A DNA stretch of 23,084 bases, from contig CAAFMG010000137.1 of the NCBI GenBank assembly GCA_900763965.1, positions 1 to 23,084 on the forward strand, in the 5' to 3' direction. Origin of the DNA: an uncultured Oscillospiraceae bacterium. GTDB taxonomy: Bacteria; Bacillota; Clostridia; Oscillospirales; Oscillospiraceae. The notes beneath the pieces were generated by a model. That model did not search any database, was not told the DNA's origin, and worked only from the letters and a program-made list of their open reading frames with translations. Numbering within the stretch: the first letter of the stretch is position 1; every line of letters begins with the position of its first letter. Below, piece after piece: positions 22,550 to 23,084 of this stretch. The position numbers were made by a program, and so were the translations under genes.

Positions 22550-23084
22550 TGTCCACGGTGGTGGGCGCGCCCATCATCAGATCCTGGGCGTTCTTGTTCA
22601 TGGGGAAGGTGATGACCTCCCGGATGGACTCTTCACCGGTGAGCAGCATAATCAGGCGGTCAACACCGGGAGCGGCACCGGCATGAGGGGGTGCGCCGTA
22701 GGTGAAGGCGTTGTACATGGCGGGGAACTTGGCCTTGACGTCGGCCTCGCCCAGACCCACCATCTCGAAGGCCTTGACCATGATTTCCGGGTCGTGGTTC
22801 CGCACGGCACCGGAGGCGGATTCGTAGCCGTTGACAACCAGATCGTACTGATCGGCCTTGATGGCCAGCAGCTTTTCGGTATCGCCCTCGGCGTCCTCCA
22901 GGGCCTTCAGGCCGCCCTGGGGCATGGAGAAGGGGTTGTGGCAGAATTCCAGAGCGCCGGATTCCTCGCCGATCTCGTACATGGGGAAATCCACGATCCA
23001 GCACAGGGCGTACTGCTCCTCGTCAAAGTGACCGGGAATGCGCTTGCCCAGCAGGGTGCGGATGACACCGGCGGTCTTTTGGGC
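22527..23084 (-). CDS. aspS: aspartyl-tRNA synthetase, C-terminal part (cut by window edge)
   Basis: AspRS charges tRNA-Asp. About 185 C-terminal residues are visible, starting in frame at the window edge (AQKTAGVIRTLLGKRIPGHF), followed by the catalytic-domain segments WIVDFPMYE, HNPFSMPQGG, ESASGAVRNHDPE and the class II motif 3 region GAPPHAGAAPGVDRLIMLLTG, then FPMNKNAQDLMMGAP. The bacterial (GAD-containing) AspRS type is implied by the spacing. The 5' part lies beyond 23084. The protein ends in VDKSQPPQF, whose last seven residues are encoded inside a hairpin; typical homologues continue with a different short helix (often ...QL.E.HI.), so the end appears replaced. Confidence 0.95.
   Translation of the reverse strand, partial: AQKTAGVIRTLLGKRIPGHFDEEQYALCWIVDFPMYEIGEESGALEFCHNPFSMPQGGLKALEDAEGDTEKLLAIKADQYDLVVNGYESASGAVRNHDPEIMVKAFEMVGLGEADVKAKFPAMYNAFTYGAPPHAGAAPGVDRLIMLLTGEESIREVITFPMNKNAQDLMMGAPTTVDKSQPPQF

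Overview
The window looks like a chromosomal segment of a GC-rich, endospore-forming, gut-type clostridium, probably Oscillospiraceae/Ruminococcaceae. This is inferred from the Gram-positive style division and cell-wall (dcw) cluster, a SpoVD-like PBP with PASTA domains, strong AGGAGG ribosome binding sites, sigma-A promoters, a sigma-E-like promoter and a clostridial 2[4Fe-4S] ferredoxin. No species can be named from sequence alone.

Left edge (1-1812, minus strand): the 5' part of tRNA-Val(TAC) with a near-consensus promoter, then hslO (Hsp33) translationally coupled to an upstream class I SAM methyltransferase. Centre (2043-15455, minus strand): a compact dcw cluster transcribed mraZ-rsmH-ftsL-spoVD-like PBP-murE-murF-mraY-ftsW-murG-ftsQ/divIB-ftsZ. 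It covers part of cytoplasmic precursor synthesis (MurE, MurF), lipid I and II synthesis (MraY, MurG), septal glycan polymerisation and crosslinking (FtsW, PBP), and the divisome scaffold (FtsL, FtsQ, FtsZ). murD, murC, murB and ftsA are absent from this run. Control elements visible are a promoter plus four helically phased repeats before mraZ (a probable MraZ operator), a sigma-E-like promoter before the PBP, and a separate sigma-A promoter before ftsZ. Upstream of mraZ lies a full-length clpC on the same strand, ending in a 15-bp palindrome.

Right part (18187-20140, plus strand): a small ferredoxin, then a 162-bp imperfect palindrome flanked by CTAA (MITE-like), a terminator-like hairpin, trmN6 and rsmI. 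A convergent two-gene module on the minus strand follows (20207-22359): an ECF-like sigma factor and an overlapping membrane protein with a large extracytoplasmic part, a likely sigma/anti-sigma sensor pair. The right edge holds the 3' part of aspS.

Most of the window is conserved housekeeping. The points most worth a second look are the MITE-like palindrome, a hairpin sequence present almost identically after rsmI and inside the last codons of aspS (where it supplies the protein's C-terminus), the phased operator arrays at mraZ, the sigma-E-like promoter inside the dcw cluster, the long repeat-bearing cytoplasmic tail of FtsQ, the atypical FtsZ C-terminal peptide, and the sigma/sensor pair. 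No phage, CRISPR array or complete transposon was seen, and no clearly undescribed multi-gene system.
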